A stretch of 64,000 nt of DNA from a bacterium (GTDB taxonomy: Bacteria > Pseudomonadota > Gammaproteobacteria > Pseudomonadales > Moraxellaceae). The stretch covers positions 434,001-498,000 of the forward strand of contig JAQSDB010000011.1 of the NCBI GenBank assembly GCA_029945725.1, written 5' to 3'. The notes below the pieces were generated by a model. That model was not told the DNA's origin. It searched no databases and saw nothing but the letters and a program-made list of their open reading frames with translations. Made by a program: the position numbers and the translations under genes. The first letter of the stretch is position 1, and each line of letters opens with the position of its first letter. Below are positions 32,256-41,900 of the stretch, piece by piece.

Positions 32256-32270
32256 CTTGTGCCCTCCCTC

Positions 32271-33002
32271 ATGACCCGCACCTGTTTCATCTCCGACCTG
32301 CATCTCTCGCCCGATCTGCCCCGCGTGACGCAGGGCTTTTTCAGGCTGCTCACCCGGATCAGGGGTGCCGATGCGCTCTATGTACTGGGCGACCTGTTTG
32401 AAGTCTGGGTGGGCGACGATAACCGCGATGACTATAACAATGCGGTTATCGCCGCTTTCCGGAGTCTGAGTGACTCGGGCACCCGGCTCTTTTTTGTGCA
32501 TGGCAACCGCGACTTCCTGCTCGGCCATGATTTTGCGGCGGCGTGTGGCGGCAGCCTGTTGCCGGAAGACCAGCTGATCCGTCTTTATGGCGAGAGCGTA
32601 CTCGTCATGCATGGCGACCAGCTCTGCACACGCGATGAAAAATTCATGGCATTCCGTGCCCAGAGCCGCGATCCGGCCTGGCAGCAAATGATGCTGGAAA
32701 AACCGCTGGAGCAGCGCCTGATGATTGCTGCCATGTGGCGCGCGCAAAGCAAGTCCATGAATTCCAACAAGGCGGAAAACATCATGGATGTCACGCCGGA
32801 AGAGGTGGTGCGCGTACTGGCAGGAAATGACGCTGTCACCCTGCTGCATGGCCATACGCATCGCCCGGAAATCCATGCGATTGACGTGCAGGGAAAACCG
32901 GCACGCCGCATCGTCCTCGGCGACTGGCGCGAAGACAGCGGCGAAGCCGTCATCGGCATGGCCGACGAAAAAGGGCTGCAGCTGGAGACGTGGACGTTCT
33001 AG
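32271..33002 (+). CDS. lpxH: UDP-2,3-diacylglucosamine diphosphatase LpxH
   Basis: LpxH hydrolyses UDP-2,3-diacylglucosamine to lipid X in lipid A synthesis. The 243-aa calcineurin-like metallophosphatase carries the metal-binding series CFISDLHL, LGDLFEVWVGDD, HGNRDFLLG and LLHGHTHRPEIH. ATG 32271 gives the usual N-terminus MTRTCFISDLHL; a GTG at 32259 is an alternative. Confidence 0.94.
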   Translation: MTRTCFISDLHLSPDLPRVTQGFFRLLTRIRGADALYVLGDLFEVWVGDDNRDDYNNAVIAAFRSLSDSGTRLFFVHGNRDFLLGHDFAAACGGSLLPEDQLIRLYGESVLVMHGDQLCTRDEKFMAFRAQSRDPAWQQMMLEKPLEQRLMIAAMWRAQSKSMNSNKAENIMDVTPEEVVRVLAGNDAVTLLHGHTHRPEIHAIDVQGKPARRIVLGDWREDSGEAVIGMADEKGLQLETWTF

Positions 33003-33075
33003 GTATTTCGGGGCTCACTCCGCCCCTTGCAGCACACACCGCCGCCAGCAGGAGACGCGTCAGGAAAGCCACTCG

Positions 33076-33122
33076 AGCCGTGAATAAAAAAGCCCGCATT
33101 GCGGGCTTTTTTATTCACGGCT
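33076..33122. terminator. Bidirectional terminator between lpxH and the lipase foldase gene
   Basis: A perfect 22-bp stem (33076-33097 with 33101-33122) with a 3-base loop, core AAAAAAGCCCGC/GCGGGCTTTTTT, lies between convergent genes. Confidence 0.92.
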
Positions 33123-33162
33123 ACTTCTTCGTTCAAGCGGCCGGAGACTGCTGCGAAAATCG

Positions 33163-34206
33163 CTACTGCCCCACCGTCTCGCCACGATCACGCATATGCT
33201 CCAGTGACTCCACACGCAGCCGCTCGCTGTCACTGAAGCGGCTTTTGCGCAAGGTATCAAGCTGGCGCTGCCGGTCATCATCACTGAGATTCTTGTTACC
33301 GAGGATGGCAGCGCGCTCGTCATACCACGAGCTCATGCGCTGGTCCCAGCCTGCGCGCTCGGCATCCAGCGATTCCAGCCGGTTTGTCGCTTCTGCGCCC
33401 ACCAGATTTTCACGGATCTGGCGCAACTCGGCCGGCGAGCCTCCGCGCTTTTTCCAGTCAGCCTGCAGGGCTTCAAGATTCTGGTACTGGTTAATGGTCT
33501 TCATCGATTCCTGAATCGACGCCGGCAATTGCTGCTCCAGCGCCGCCAGCTGCTGGGCGCGCTGTGCGGCGGAAATGCTCTTGTTCTGCATCAGCTCGAT
33601 ACGGGCCAGCGTGTAGCGGTCATAGGCGTCTTCATCGCCAAAAAATGCCGTGATGACGGCGGGGCTGAGATATTGCGTACGCAAGGCCTGCACTTGCTGC
33701 ATCTGCCGGCGTACCGCATCAATATCAATGCTGCCATTGGCCGAATTTTGCGCCTGCTGGATATTTTCCAGGCCACGCTTGTAGGCAATATAACCATCCA
33801 GAATCTGTTCAGCCTCGGCCGCCGCCACAGGCGGCAGCTTGTGACGGATATAGGCGTGAATGCGCGCAAGAATACTTTCCAGTGGCTCTTCACCGGTCGC
33901 CGAAAGAAAATAATCGAAGACGTGACGTACGCCATTGGTGATTTTCAGATGGCCGCCGGCATCGACCTCAAGCTCGCCGTCAACCTCGGTGCCCTGCAGG
34001 GAATTCGGCAGGCTCTCCGTGCCCGTTGTGAAACTAGCGGGCGCCTGATGGCCCGAAGCCATCACTGCTGCACCTGCCGCGCCCGCCGCACTGGCTGAAG
34101 AAGGGGCATCTGTCTCACGGCTGGTGCCGGACAGGGTCCAGTACAGGCCACCTGCCACCGTCAACACGAGCGCCACAGCAATCCCGATACCTACCGTTTT
34201 CTTCAT
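33163..34206 (-). CDS. lifO: Lipase-specific steric foldase (lipase chaperone)
   Basis: Lif proteins are inner-membrane-anchored periplasmic foldases that bring their cognate lipase to its active fold before type II secretion. The 347-aa protein has one N-terminal membrane anchor (VGIGIAVALVLTVAGGLYW), an Ala/Ser/Gly-rich linker, and a helical domain beginning with the family signature RHVFDYFLSATGEE near residue 80. ATG 34206 follows GGAGCAGGC; the open frame upstream to 34449 lacks an export signal. The lipase gene is directly upstream on the same strand. Confidence 0.93.
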   Translation of the reverse strand: MKKTVGIGIAVALVLTVAGGLYWTLSGTSRETDAPSSASAAGAAGAAVMASGHQAPASFTTGTESLPNSLQGTEVDGELEVDAGGHLKITNGVRHVFDYFLSATGEEPLESILARIHAYIRHKLPPVAAAEAEQILDGYIAYKRGLENIQQAQNSANGSIDIDAVRRQMQQVQALRTQYLSPAVITAFFGDEDAYDRYTLARIELMQNKSISAAQRAQQLAALEQQLPASIQESMKTINQYQNLEALQADWKKRGGSPAELRQIRENLVGAEATNRLESLDAERAGWDQRMSSWYDERAAILGNKNLSDDDRQRQLDTLRKSRFSDSERLRVESLEHMRDRGETVGQ

Positions 34207-34464
34207 GCCTGCTCCGGGTTTTATTCTTGTTGTTCTTGCGACCACTGCCGCTGCAGACAGGCCGTGCATTGCCGCCGTGAAAGACGCCCGACAAAAAGTG
34301 ACCGCCAGGGTCACCATGCACGCGCCTGCCGGACAGTGTTTTTCCCACAAAGCCGGACCAGAAGCCAGCCGGCTTGCGACAGGCCGGGTATTGAAGCAAA
34401 AAAACCTGACCGTTTCAGGAGGCAGGCCCCAGGAAAATCCCCGGCGCACCCTGCGAAAAAAACT

Positions 34465-34494
34465 AAAAAAAACGGCCGCAAAAGCGGCCGTTTT
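34465..34494 (-). terminator. Terminator between lipA and lifO
   Basis: On the minus strand, an 11-bp stem (34484-34494 with 34469-34479) is followed by a T-run (34465-34472), 17 bases past the lipA stop. The rest of the 305-base gap 34207-34511 shows no further gene. Confidence 0.85.
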
Positions 34495-34511
34495 CCTGCA
34501 TCAGGCAAGCC

Positions 34512-35429
34512 TCAGAAACCGGCGAGCTTCAGACGATTGGCCTGATCACGGTAAACCGTGGTCGGGGCCGCCGTGAAAAGACCACGGAGACCGAAGAGGT
34601 GGTTGACTTCATCACCGTGATTCCAGGGATAGTTGTCACGCAACACCTGACCGAAATGATTGCTGCAACGCCCCACCATGCCATCGCTGGCCTGACCGGC
34701 AAAAGCCAGGCTGGTCGCGCCGAAAAGAATATCCAGCGGATCCAGGATATTGGTGCTCACGCTGCTGCCGCCCATGGAGTAAAAGCGCTGGCCGTTGGCC
34801 GAATAAGCACCTTCGCCGCAAGCCGATGCCGGCACGCCAGCAGGAAAGCGGGCATTGAACGCCGCCGCACCACTGGTGCTGAGAGAGGCCATGGAACCGA
34901 GAAGGTCTTCGTTATAGTTCTGGCCGCCCAGCGTACTGACGAGCTTGGAGAAGGCATTACCGACGGTACCAATCACGCCACCGATCGAGGGATTGGCCGA
35001 GAACTGCAGGATCAGGTCAGCCACTGGCGTGCCTTTTACCGGTGAGCCCATGGTGGTGATGGATGCCACACGAGTCGGGATCATGCTGGCAACATAACGT
35101 GCCGAGAAGCCGCCATGGCTGTGACCAATGATATTGACCTTCGCGGCGCCACTGATGGCGAGAATGGTCTGCACCTGGCTGAGCAACTGCTCACCGCGGG
35201 CATCAGAGGTGTTGAAGGCGGAAGCCGACGTCACATAAACCTTCGCACCGTCCTGGCTGAGCGCAGAAGGAATGCCGTAAAAATATTCGATACCCAGAAT
35301 CTTGTCGAAGCCGAGCACACCCGGCGCCAGCACGATGGGGTATTTGGTCTGGGTATAAGTGCCGGCGCTAGCCTCTGTGGCCGCCAGACCGGAAACCACC
35401 ATCAGGGCAGCGGCGATTATTTTTCTCAT
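34512..35429 (-). CDS. lipA: Secreted triacylglycerol lipase, family I
   Basis: A 305-aa extracellular lipase with a signal peptide ending in EASA. The triad is visible: Ser104 in IIGHSHGG, Asp in SDGMVGRC, and His in WNHGDEVNHLFGL. The oxyanion region is VLAPGVLGF. Two cysteines (ASACGEG and GRCSNH) match the conserved disulphide, and the DEVNHLFGL region contributes to the Ca2+ site in relatives. GGAGC precedes the ATG. The lifO gene downstream supports a foldase-dependent, type II-secreted enzyme. Confidence 0.94.
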   Translation of the reverse strand: MRKIIAAALMVVSGLAATEASAGTYTQTKYPIVLAPGVLGFDKILGIEYFYGIPSALSQDGAKVYVTSASAFNTSDARGEQLLSQVQTILAISGAAKVNIIGHSHGGFSARYVASMIPTRVASITTMGSPVKGTPVADLILQFSANPSIGGVIGTVGNAFSKLVSTLGGQNYNEDLLGSMASLSTSGAAAFNARFPAGVPASACGEGAYSANGQRFYSMGGSSVSTNILDPLDILFGATSLAFAGQASDGMVGRCSNHFGQVLRDNYPWNHGDEVNHLFGLRGLFTAAPTTVYRDQANRLKLAGF

Positions 35430-35804
35430 GATGTGCTCCGTTTTTTATACGATTTTTATGAGCGGAGAATACTGGAGGAGCCGTGGCAGGCCCTCTGCTT
35501 CCGTTTGGGCAAGCAAGGAGCACCACGCATGCCAGAGACGGCAAAAGCGGCATGCCAATGACGGTTTTGGCCGCATCTGTCCACGGTCTGTCTCAGGATG
35601 TCTACCCGGCAGGCCGTAACGGGCATGCACAACCTGACCGCTCGTCACCACGAGAAAACCGCCCGTCCGGACAGCTGCCATTTCGTTACCCAAAGAAACA
35701 CAAAAAACCTACCGGTAACACAGTAACCGCTACCTGAATACCCGACGTCTGTCCGGCGAGTTGAGGGCGCCAGCCTTGTTGCAGGTCATGATGCAACGCC
35801 AATA
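35430..35804. other. Divergent promoter region between lipA and the Y-family polymerase gene
   Basis: About 375 bases. On the minus strand an AT-rich TATAAA (35444-35449) lies just upstream of the lipA ribosome site and is a possible -10, but no good -35 is visible. CTCCG/CGGAG flank this AT-rich stretch. Several short open frames here look like chance. The right end holds the SOS promoter listed separately. Confidence 0.35.
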
Positions 35805-35824
35805 TACTGTACGCATGAACAGTA
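35779..35824 (+). promoter_or_regulatory. SOS promoter with LexA box
   Basis: A LexA-type operator TACTGT-N8-ACAGTA (35805-35824; CTG-N10-CAG at 35807-35822) overlaps the -10 TATACT (35803-35808). A possible -35 TTGCAG lies at 35779-35784 (18-bp spacer). The box covers the first candidate ATG (35815). Confidence 0.8.
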
Positions 35825-37119
35825 ACGATATTACTGGCGCCTGGCGCCGCATGATTGCCCTCGTCGACATGGATGCGTTCTTTGCTTCCGTCGAGCAGCT
35901 CGACAACCCCCGCCTGCAGGGCCGGCCTGTCGGTGTGGTCAATGGCGAACAGGGCTCGACCATCATCGCCGCCTCCTATGAAGCCCGGCCTTTCGGCATT
36001 CGTACCGGCACACGATGGGCCGAGGCGAGGCAGCGCTGCCCCGACTGCGTCCGCATCGTGGCGCGCCCGGCGCGTTACGCCGAAGTATCAACGCGCATCA
36101 TGGCGGCGCTGCACGATGTCAGTCCCGACATTGAAGTGTTCTCCATTGATGAGGCCTTTCTCGATCTCACCAGTTGCCAGCGCTACTACCGTTACCGGCC
36201 GGAGCATGTCGGCACCCTCATCCAGCAAACGGTTTACGAAGCCTCGGGCCTTGCCTGCTCGGTCGGCATCAGTGGCGACAAGACCACGGCAAAATGGGCG
36301 GCCAGGCAGCAAAAACCCCGCGGCATGACGATTGTGCCGCCTGAAGAAGCCGAAGCCACGCTGGCCCCGCTGGCACTGACCGAGCTGTGCGGCATCGGCC
36401 CCGGCATTGCCGAGTTTTTTGCCGAATACGGCGTCTTCACCTGTGGAGACATGAAAAAAATCCCCATCAGCGTGCCGGCCCGGCGCTTTGGCAATCTCGG
36501 GCGCCGCCTCTGGCTGATGGCACAGGCGCGCGATCCGGCCGCCGTGGACACGCGCCAGCATGAACAGAAATCCATGAGCCACGGCAAGATCCTGCCGCCG
36601 CAAACCCGCAATCCGGCCATCCTGCACACCTATTACCTGCATCTGGCCGAAAAGATGGCCATACGCTTGCGTCGTAACGATCAGGTCATCCGCGATTTCC
36701 ACATCGGCCTGCGCGCCCCCGAAGGCTGGCGCCAGGCCTGGATGCAGAGCGAGCAGCCCACCAATGACGGACTCGCCATCTTCCAGCTGTGCAAACGGTT
36801 TCTGCGCCAGCACTGGTTTGGCGAGGTGGTGCAGCAGGTGCATATCCATGGCAACACCCCGGCACCGGCCGGTGCCCAGCCCGACTTCTTTGCCGGCACC
36901 AGTGATGACAACAGCGGCAGCAATCAGGTCATGGACAATATCAACGAGCAGTTCGGTGCCTTTACCCTGCACCGCGGCCTGATGAATGCGCAGGCACAGA
37001 ACGCCCCCATCATTTCACCGGCCTGGGCCCGCAACGGTACCGCCAGCGGCTTTTTGAGCATCACGCCCGGAGTGATGACCGGCGGAACCCGGAAGTCGAA
37101 AATAACTTCGACTAAATAA
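35815..37119 (+). CDS. Y-family translesion DNA polymerase (DinB/UmuC-like)
   Basis: A translesion polymerase of 434 aa from ATG 35815, or 422 aa from ATG 35851. The catalytic carboxylates are present (DMDAFFASVE; SIDEAFLD), which separates it from the inactive ImuB group. The fingers/palm YEARPFGIRTG, the helix-hairpin-helix LCGIGPGIAEFFAEYGVF and a little-finger domain follow, and the tail includes GAQPDFF, possibly a clamp-binding segment. ATG 35851 gives the typical DinB start (MIALVDMDAFFASVE) and would leave a leader downstream of the SOS promoter. No umuD or imuA is adjacent. Confidence 0.88.
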   Translation: MNSNDITGAWRRMIALVDMDAFFASVEQLDNPRLQGRPVGVVNGEQGSTIIAASYEARPFGIRTGTRWAEARQRCPDCVRIVARPARYAEVSTRIMAALHDVSPDIEVFSIDEAFLDLTSCQRYYRYRPEHVGTLIQQTVYEASGLACSVGISGDKTTAKWAARQQKPRGMTIVPPEEAEATLAPLALTELCGIGPGIAEFFAEYGVFTCGDMKKIPISVPARRFGNLGRRLWLMAQARDPAAVDTRQHEQKSMSHGKILPPQTRNPAILHTYYLHLAEKMAIRLRRNDQVIRDFHIGLRAPEGWRQAWMQSEQPTNDGLAIFQLCKRFLRQHWFGEVVQQVHIHGNTPAPAGAQPDFFAGTSDDNSGSNQVMDNINEQFGAFTLHRGLMNAQAQNAPIISPAWARNGTASGFLSITPGVMTGGTRKSKITSTK

Positions 37120-37157
37120 AGCCCGGGGGGGTGACTTGAAACAGGGCCAGTGCTTCT

Positions 37158-37175
37158 ATTGGGCGATCGACCAAT
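37158..37175 (+). promoter_or_regulatory. Candidate TetR operator
   Basis: ATTGGGCGATCGACCAAT is an 18-bp palindrome with two mismatched symmetrical positions (16/18 matches). It lies 14 bases before the tetR start codon, where a local repressor would be expected to bind. Confidence 0.55.
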
Positions 37176-37189
37176 AAAAATCACATGCC

Positions 37190-37867
37190 ATGACCCAGTG
37201 CAGCCCCCAGACCTCGCGCCGCCGCGGTCGTCCTTGCCGGGACGACTCGGCCATGTCGCGCGAGGACATCCTTAACCGCGCCTTTGCCGCCTTTTCGCGC
37301 CAGGGCTATGAGGGGGTGTCGCTGCGCCAGCTCGCCAGTGAATGCGGCGTCAGCGACAGCCTGCTGACGCATCATTTCAGCAGCAAGCAGCAGCTCTGGT
37401 ATGAAGCCACCGACAGCGTGTTTGCCTCCCTGCACGGCCGTCTGGTCACGACCCTCGATAATATCGAAGCCGAAAACGTCGCCTGGAAACTGCGCCGCAA
37501 CCTCAAGGCGTCGCTCACCCTGATGGCCATGGAGCCCGATGCGATCGCCTTCATGTTCCGTGAAGGTGAAGGCGACAACGAGCGCGCCGACCATCTGCGC
37601 ATGCACTACCTGCAACCGTACATGCAACGCATACGCGAGCTGTTTGAAGAAGCCCAGCGCCAGGGCCTGATGCGCCAGCTCTCGCACGAAGCCTGTTCCG
37701 GCATGGTGCTGGGCGTGATGCGCATGCTCGCCATTCCCGGGCTCTACAAGCACGAGCTTGCAGCGCATCTGGCCACCCCCGAAAAAATCGCTGCCTATGT
37801 TGATGAAGTCGTCACGATTTTCTACGACGGCCTGATGCTCCCCGCTTCCTTTTCCACCCCTGTCTGA
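37190..37867 (+). CDS. TetR-family transcriptional regulator of the RND efflux operon
   Basis: A 225-aa TetR-type repressor. A basic N-terminal stretch (RRRGRPCRDD) precedes the DNA-binding domain: ILNRAFAAFSRQGYEGVSLRQLASECGVSD, then SLLTHHFSSKQQLW as recognition helix and following helix, near residues 25-70. The ligand-binding C-terminal domain is diverged. It lies 15 bases upstream of the periplasmic adaptor gene, so it probably represses its own operon. ATG 37190 is the only sensible start; an earlier ATG at 37185 stops after two codons. Confidence 0.88.
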   Translation: MTQCSPQTSRRRGRPCRDDSAMSREDILNRAFAAFSRQGYEGVSLRQLASECGVSDSLLTHHFSSKQQLWYEATDSVFASLHGRLVTTLDNIEAENVAWKLRRNLKASLTLMAMEPDAIAFMFREGEGDNERADHLRMHYLQPYMQRIRELFEEAQRQGLMRQLSHEACSGMVLGVMRMLAIPGLYKHELAAHLATPEKIAAYVDEVVTIFYDGLMLPASFSTPV

Positions 37868-37881
37868 TCGAGATCCTTTTC

Positions 37882-38967
37882 ATGAACCGGACCCTGCTTG
37901 CCACCCTCCTGATTGCCGGCACCACTTTGGGCATCAGCGCCTGCAGCCACAAGGAGCCCCCTGCAGCGCCGGAACGCCCGGTCAAACTGATGACCGTTGG
38001 CGGCAGCAATACCGCCCTGTCAACGGAACTCGCCGGTGAAGTGCGTGCCCGTGTCGAATCCAGCCCCGGTTTTCGTGTCGACGGAAAAATCACCGCACGC
38101 CTCGTTGAAACCGGCCAGCGCGTGCGCCGTGGCGATGAGCTGGCACGCATTGATCCTCGTGATTTCCAGCTCGCCGATCAGGCCGCAGGATCGCAACTGA
38201 TTGCCGCTGCCGCGAATGTTGAAAATGCACGGTCGGAATACACGCGCTATCTGGAACTGCGCAAAAAAGGCTTTGTTTCGGCAACCGACCTTGATCGCAA
38301 ACGCGTCGAACTCTCTGCCGCCGAAGCTCAGCATGAACAGGCCAGCAGCAGCATGTCGCTGGAAAAGAATCGTCTGGCCGATACGGTGTTGCGCGCCGAT
38401 GCCGATGGCGTGGTGACTGCCGTGCTGGCGGATACCGGCGAAGGTGTCACCGCCGGCCAGCCCGTCGTTCGGCTGGCGCAGGATGGCGCGCGCGAAATCG
38501 AAGTGGAATTTCCGGAAGACCGCACCGCCATGGCAAAGGCCGCCAGGGCATCGGTGGTGCTGTGGGCAAAACCCGACAGCGAATTCCCGGCAAGCCTGCG
38601 CGAGCTCGCTGCCGCCGCCGATCCGGTCACGCGAACCTTCCGTGCCCGCTATACCGTGAAAGCCCCCGCCAATGCGCTGGCCCTCGGGCAGTCCGCCACA
38701 CTGCGCCTGCAACTGCCGGTGCAAAACTCCAGTGCGTCGCGCCTGCCCACCACCGCCATCTTCGGCAAGCAGAACAACACCCTGGTCTGGGTCTACGATG
38801 CCGCCACCTCGCAAGTGCATCAGCAGGCCGTGAAAATCGTCGGCGCCGACGGCAACGATGTTCTTGTGTTCGGCCTCAAGGCCGGCACGCAGGTCGTGAT
38901 TGCCGGCGTACACGTATTGAATGAAGGGCAGAAAGTGAAGCCCTTTACCGCCACTACGGCACAGTAA
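37882..38967 (+). CDS. RND efflux periplasmic adaptor lipoprotein (MFP)
   Basis: A 361-aa membrane fusion protein linking an RND pump to an outer membrane channel. The N-terminal signal ends in a lipobox (GISAC), so it is a probable lipoprotein. A barrel-sandwich half (SPGFRVDGKITARLVETGQRV), a helical hairpin (AANVENARSEYTRYLELRKKG) and the second half (DTVLRADADGVVTAVLADTGEGV) follow in the family order. It is 11 bases before the pump gene. No TolC-like gene is adjacent. Confidence 0.92.
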   Translation: MNRTLLATLLIAGTTLGISACSHKEPPAAPERPVKLMTVGGSNTALSTELAGEVRARVESSPGFRVDGKITARLVETGQRVRRGDELARIDPRDFQLADQAAGSQLIAAAANVENARSEYTRYLELRKKGFVSATDLDRKRVELSAAEAQHEQASSSMSLEKNRLADTVLRADADGVVTAVLADTGEGVTAGQPVVRLAQDGAREIEVEFPEDRTAMAKAARASVVLWAKPDSEFPASLRELAAAADPVTRTFRARYTVKAPANALALGQSATLRLQLPVQNSSASRLPTTAIFGKQNNTLVWVYDAATSQVHQQAVKIVGADGNDVLVFGLKAGTQVVIAGVHVLNEGQKVKPFTATTAQ

Positions 38968-38978
38968 GGAGTGCCGTC

Positions 38979-41900
38979 ATGAACGCCAAGGCACCCAAAA
39001 AAGCGGCAACCCCCGGCAAGCTCGACCGTTTCAACCTGTCGCGCGTGGCCATCGAGAATCCGGCAATCACGTTTTACCTGCTCATCGTGCTGCTCTTTAC
39101 CGGCAGCGCCGCCTATTTCCAGCTCGGCCAGGATGAAGACCCGCCTTTCACCTTTCGTGTGATGGTGCTGCGTACCTTCTGGCCGGGCGCCACCGCCATG
39201 CAGATGGCGCAGCAGGTATCCGATCCCCTGGAAAAAACATTACAGGAAACGCCGAATGTAGATCGCATCCGCAGTTACTCAAAGCCGGGCGAGACCACCA
39301 TTTTCATGGAGCTGAAGGACTCCACTCCGCCAAAGGATGTGCCGAATATCTGGTATACCGTGCGCAAGAAAGTCGGCGACATGCGCAGCCGTCTGCCGCA
39401 AGGCGTGCAGGATCCGGTGTTCAACGATGAATTCGGCGATGTCTACGGCGTGATTTATGCGCTGTCCGCCGACGGTTTTTCCCAGGCCGAGTTGCGCAAT
39501 TACGCCGACCTGATACGCCAGCAATTACTGCTGGTTCCGGATGTGGCCAAGGTTGAACTGCTCGGCCTGCAGCAGGAAAAAGTGTATGTGGAAATCTCGC
39601 AGCAAAAACTGGCGCGTCTTGGCATAGACATGCGCGATGTCATCACCGCGCTCAATGACCAGAACGCAGTTGATTTTGCCGGGGAGCTGCACACGCAGAA
39701 TGACAACATCCAGGTTCGTGTCGGCAAGCAGTTCAGCAATATGGATGAGCTGCGTGCGCTGTCACTGCGTTTTAACAACCGCACCTTCCGCCTCGGCGAC
39801 ATTGCCAAAATCAAGCGTGACTACCAGAACCCGCCTGCACCCAAGGTGCGTTACAACGGCACCGAAGTCACCGCGCTGGCCATTTCCATGGCCAAGGGTG
39901 GCGACATCATCCGCCTGGGTGACAACCTCAAGAAGGCCACCACCCAGTTACGCGCCAGCCTTCCTGCCGGCATCGAGCTGCAGCAGATACAGGACCAGCC
40001 TGCCAATGTTTCCCTGTCGGTGCATGAATTCCTGCGCGTGCTGGCGGAAGCCCTCATCATTGTGCTGGGCGTGAGCTTTCTGAGCCTTGGCCTGCACAGG
40101 AATCCCTGGCGCATTGATACACGTCCGGGCCTGGTGGTGGCCCTGTCGATTCCGACCGTACTCGCCGCCACGTTTCTGGTGATGAACTGGACCCACATCG
40201 ATCTGCACAAGATTTCGCTCGGCTCGCTCATCATTGCGCTCGGCCTGCTTGTCGACGATGCCATCATCATCATCGAAATGACGGTGCGCAAACTGGAGGA
40301 AGGTTACGACCGCCTTCGCGCCAGCACCTATGCCTTTACCGCCACCGCCATGCCCATGCTCACCGGTACCCTGATTACGGCGGCCGGCTTTCTGCCCATC
40401 GGCCTGGCCCGCTCCGGTGTCGGCGAATACACCTTTGCCATCTTTGCCGTGACCACGGCAGCACTGCTTATTTCCTGGTTTGTCTCCATCTACTTTGTGC
40501 CCTTTCTCGGCTACAAGCTGCTCAAGGAACATCCCGGCAGCGGCCATGCCGAAGTTTTTGATACCCCGTTTTATCGTCGCGTGCACGGCGTGGTCGAGGC
40601 CTGTGTCCGCCATCGCTGGATCACCATCGGCGCCACCCTGTTTGCCATGGCGCTTGGCATGGTCGGCATGCAGGTCGTGGAAAAGCAGTTCTTCCCCGAT
40701 TCCAGCCGTCCGGAAATCATTGTTGATCTCTGGTTGCCGGAAGGCTCCTCGTTTGTGGCCAGTGAAAACATGGCCAAAAAAGTGGAAGCGCGCCTGGAGA
40801 AAATAAAGGGCATCACCTCCGTCGCCACCTTTGTCGGCTCCGGTGTGCCGCACTTTTACCTGCCGCTGGAACAGATTTTCCCGCAGAACAATGTGTCGCA
40901 ACTGATCGTGCTGCCCGCCAGCCATGACGACCGCGAACGCATACGCCAGGCACTGCCAGCACTGATGGCGCAGGAATTTCCGGAAATCCGCACGCGGGTA
41001 CAGTTGCTGCCCAACGGCCCGCCCGTCACGTATCCGGTCATGTTCCGCGTCATGGGGCCTGATCCGGTTGCCGTGCGTACGCTCGCCGAAAAAGTCAAAG
41101 TCCAGCTGCATGCCGATGCCGACATGCGCGGCATCAACGACAACTGGAATGAAGACATCAAGGTATTCCGGCTTGATGTGGACCAGGCCCGCGCGCGCGC
41201 GCTGGGTGTCAGCAGCACCGCCCTCGCAGGCGCTGGCGAAACCATTCTTTCGGGGCTGCCGATTGGCCAGTACCGTGAAAACAATCGCCTGATCGGCATT
41301 GTCCTGCGCCAGCCCGAGGCGGAAAGAAACTCACTGACGGCGTTGAGCAGTGCCTATCTGCCAACCGCGAGTGGTGTCTCCATTCCCTTCTCGCAGGTCG
41401 GTCATGCGCATCTGGGCTGGGAGCCCGGCGTGATCTGGCGCCAGAACGGCAATTTCGCCATTACCGTGCAGGGCGATGTGCGTGAAGGCATTCAGGGCAC
41501 GACCGTGGCGCTGCGCCTGAACCAGAAAATGGACAGCCTGCGCGCGACACTGCCCCCGGGTTATCTCATCGAGATCGCCGGTACCGTGGCGGAGTCCAGC
41601 AAGGGCACGAGCTCCATTTCTGCGAATGTGCCGCTGATGCTGTTCATCATCTTCACGCTGCTGATGCTGCAGTTGCGCAGCTTCTCGCGCAGCCTGCTGG
41701 TCTTTCTCACCGGGCCGCTCGGCCTTATCGGCGCCACCCTGACCCTGCTGGTGCTGAGCAAGCCCATGGGCTTTGTCGCCACGCTCGGCATCATTGCGCT
41801 GAACGGCATGATCATCCGCAACTCGGTGATCCTGATTGACCAGATCGAGCAGGATATTGCCGCGGGGACGGATCGCTGGACGGCGGTTGTCGATGCTGCC

